5,881 nt of DNA from Actinomycetota bacterium (GTDB taxonomy: Bacteria; Actinomycetota; Coriobacteriia; Anaerosomatales; D1FN1-002). The notes beneath the pieces are model-generated. The model saw only the letters and a program-made list of their open reading frames with translations, searched no databases and was not told the DNA's origin. The position numbers and the translations under genes are program-made. The DNA lies in contig VAUM01000109.1 in assembly GCA_005774595.1 (NCBI GenBank), positions 1 through 5,881 on the forward strand. The letters run 5' to 3'. This document shows, in pieces, positions 4,045-5,881 of the stretch. Positions within the stretch are counted from its first letter, which is position 1. Each line of letters opens with the position of its first letter.

Positions 4045-5881
4045 CTACAGCGTGACCCACCACGGGACCGTGAGGAAATCGTAGAACAGGAAGTCGGTGT
4101 CCGACACGGCGCCCGCGCCGCCGAACGCGTACGACTTCCACAGCGTCGCATCGAAGCAGTTGTCGTCGTAGACGTTGTCGACGTAGTTGTAGACCTCGGG
4201 CTCCTCGGCGGAGAGGTCGTCGAGCAGCAGCGGCGTGCCGGCGTGTCCGCACATGACCCCGCCCGCGAGCGCGTCGGGGAAGTTGCGCCCCGAGGCGAGC
4301 CCGACCTCCTCGGAGTAGAGCGTGAACAGCGCGCTCGGGTTCGCCGGTGTACCGACGAGGTCGGCCGGGTCCATGCTGCCGGCCCACTCGGCGAACATGC
4401 GCGCGGTCTCGTAGCGGGTCGCCCCGGCGATGCGGCGCACGTGGTCGGCGTCGCCGAGCTTCGTGGCGAGTGTGGTCTGCACGCCGGTGCCGACCGCTCC
4501 CGTGCCGCCGACGATGACCACGTCGGTGATGCCCATCATGTCGAGCGCCTCGTCGGTGGCCGCCGGCACGGAATCCTTCTTCACGAGCAGCACCGGGGCC
4601 CAGTTCCAGGTCGCCATCGGCGAGGCGGCCAGCGCGTCGGGGTAGTTCGCGCCGCTGACGATGAACGCCACCGGCGTGATGCCGTAGCCCGGGTACATCT
4701 CGCCGATGAGGTAGTCGGTGAACTCGCTGATGAACGCGGCGGTGCCGTAGCGGTCGTCGTATTCGGGGTGCGCGAGCCGCACGACCGTGATGCCCGCGAG
4801 CGCGTCGACCTGTGTCGCGACGGCCGCGCTCACCGCGCCCGTCCCGCCGAGGATGCACACGACGGTGTCCTCGGGGCCCTGGGCGAGGCGGGCGATCTCG
4901 GCCGCGGCATCCGGCGACAGCGAGGCGCCGTCGGTGAGCACGAGCGGCGCCGAGGCCGGCCCGGCGAGCCCGCTGCCCGAGAGCGCGTCCGGGAACGACT
5001 TGCCCGTGGCCAGCAGGATCGCGCCGCCGTCGCACGCGCCGTCCGGGAAGACCTCGTTGGCGATGTAGCGCGCGGTGGCGTAGCGGTTCGCGCCGGCGAT
5101 GCGCTGCGCCAGGCCCATCTTGAAGCGCAGGGTGTAGGCGCCCGCGGCGCCCTCGTAGTTCCACCAGAAGCCGGGCGTGAAGTCCGGGTCGCCGAAGTCA
5201 CCTTGGTAGTACGGGCGCACGCGCACGTAGTAGGTGCCGGCGAGCGCCGCGGCCTTGTCGGGATCGAACTGGATGGCCACGCTGGCGCCGTGGTTCCACC
5301 ACCACCGGCACTCGTCGGCGCCGTACGTGCAGTTCGGGTCGAAGTCCGTGTACGTGGTATCGCCGGACTTGGTCGCGGGCATGGAGCGCGGGTCGGTCGC
5401 GGACGCGCCGGCGCGATAGACCTCGATGAGCGGGTCGACCTCGGCCTCGTCGGTCCACGCCTCGATCAGCACCGAGAGGCCGTCGCCGGCGATCTCGGCC
5501 TCGGTGACCGTGAACCGGTACCAGTCCTCGTCCCACTCGGCGGTCGCGGTGGCGCCGCGAGCCGTGTCGATGGTGTGCTGCTCGGTGTACGGCGCGTCGG
5601 CGAAGTAGGTGACGTGGTCGGGCAGGGCGCGGGCGGTGGCCATGGTGTCATCGCCGGCGCCGGACTCGTAGGAGTCGGGCGTGGCGGTGTCGACGCCGGC
5701 GGCCACCGGGCCGGCCGCGGCGGCGGACACGCGTGCCGCAGGCGCGCCGAGCGCCGTGGCGGCAGCGAGCGCGGCGGGGCCGGCATCGCCGGCGCGGCCG
5801 AGGCCGCGGACGGCCTTCGTGACGCGGGCGTCGGCGGCGGCCGCACGCGCGACGCTCGCGCCCTCCTCGTACCGGCCGAGT
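4045..5881 (-). CDS. Secreted PPC-like and triple CWB2 surface protein (partial, N-terminus off window)
   Basis: The C-terminal 611 residues of a surface protein. The frame is open to the right edge. A GTG at 5730 could serve as a start (561 aa) but has no ribosome-binding site or clean signal peptide, so the true start is probably off-window. Visible order: an Ala/Gly/Arg-rich segment (5881 to about 5690) resembling a linker or export region; a PPC-like beta domain (about 5679-5116) opening with PDSYESGAGDD and carrying EDWYRFTV, plus an unusual insert with a likely disulfide (CTYGADEC) and WWW; and three CWB2 repeats at about 5109-4798, 4785-4453 and 4440-4048. Repeats 1 and 3 open with RIAGANRYAT and RIAGATRYET; repeat 2 has a divergent, longer opening (RLAHPEYDDRYGT). 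FPDAL or YPDAL and GGTGAV or GGAGAV motifs recur in each. It is upstream of the YvlD-like gene by 29 bp. Wall attachment is well supported; the function of the unseen N-terminal part is unknown. Confidence 0.92.
   Translation of the reverse strand, partial: LGRYEEGASVARAAAADARVTKAVRGLGRAGDAGPAALAAATALGAPAARVSAAAAGPVAAGVDTATPDSYESGAGDDTMATARALPDHVTYFADAPYTEQHTIDTARGATATAEWDEDWYRFTVTEAEIAGDGLSVLIEAWTDEAEVDPLIEVYRAGASATDPRSMPATKSGDTTYTDFDPNCTYGADECRWWWNHGASVAIQFDPDKAAALAGTYYVRVRPYYQGDFGDPDFTPGFWWNYEGAAGAYTLRFKMGLAQRIAGANRYATARYIANEVFPDGACDGGAILLATGKSFPDALSGSGLAGPASAPLVLTDGASLSPDAAAEIARLAQGPEDTVVCILGGTGAVSAAVATQVDALAGITVVRLAHPEYDDRYGTAAFISEFTDYLIGEMYPGYGITPVAFIVSGANYPDALAASPMATWNWAPVLLVKKDSVPAATDEALDMMGITDVVIVGGTGAVGTGVQTTLATKLGDADHVRRIAGATRYETARMFAEWAGSMDPADLVGTPANPSALFTLYSEEVGLASGRNFPDALAGGVMCGHAGTPLLLDDLSAEEPEVYNYVDNVYDDNCFDATLWKSYAFGGAGAVSDTDFLFYDFLTVPWWVTL

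Noticed and set aside
3624..4151. Upstream extension of the second CWB2 gene to 4151
   Set aside because: The extension is a shadow of the YvlD-like gene; the ATG at 3623 has a ribosome-binding site and starts a textbook signal peptide.
3638..5164. Minus-strand frame of 508 codons that ends as the YvlD-like protein
   Set aside because: Only the last 125 codons (from the ATG at 4015) are real; the earlier part is an Arg-rich shadow overlapping the upstream CWB2 gene in another frame.
1..5881. CRISPR array, insertion sequence or riboswitch
   Set aside because: No regularly spaced short repeats, no transposase or terminal inverted repeats, and no recognisable riboswitch core were seen. The repeated GC-rich words such as GCGTCGGGGAAG come from the protein-level CWB2 repeats.

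Overview
The window comes from a high-GC bacterium, most likely an actinobacterium. Multi-copy cell-wall-binding type 2 (CWB2) surface proteins in GC-rich DNA would suit a Coriobacteriia/Anaerosomatales-like lineage, but that placement is an inference from gene content and base composition. All confidently called genes lie on the minus strand, so the window reads right to left. It splits into two parts of different character, separated by a tRNA-Phe gene.

Right part (about 2199-5881): a very GC-rich, housekeeping-looking surface operon. It holds the C-terminal part of a secreted protein with a PPC-like beta domain and three CWB2 repeats (start off the window), then a four-helix YvlD/phage-holin-4-type membrane protein, then a complete secreted protein with a signal peptide, an N-terminal beta-rich domain and three CWB2 repeats. 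Gaps of 29 and 14 bp indicate co-transcription. The products would act at the membrane and cell wall.

Middle (about 1779-2172): a tRNA-Phe(GAA) gene with encoded CCA, its own TTGACC/TATCCT promoter squeezed in just after the surface operon, and a strong GC-rich hairpin terminator beyond its 3' end. A short plus-strand open frame (1824-1979) may be the tail of a decayed gene; otherwise this stretch holds nothing I recognise.

Left part (1-1778): a compact three-gene minus-strand cassette with visibly less biased codon use than the right part. A small unrecognised protein is followed by a 340-residue protein with a plausible PD-(D/E)xK nuclease core, and then by an MBL-fold hydrolase of the RNA-processing/RNase J-like kind (HxHxDH present, C-terminus off the window). 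The last two genes abut with no spacer (TAG then TTG, same frame). Location at the 3' side of a tRNA gene, the composition change and the pairing of two predicted nuclease-type enzymes with an orphan small protein make this the best candidate for an undescribed system, possibly nucleic-acid processing or phage defence. That role is inference; no known defence system is identified by sequence here.
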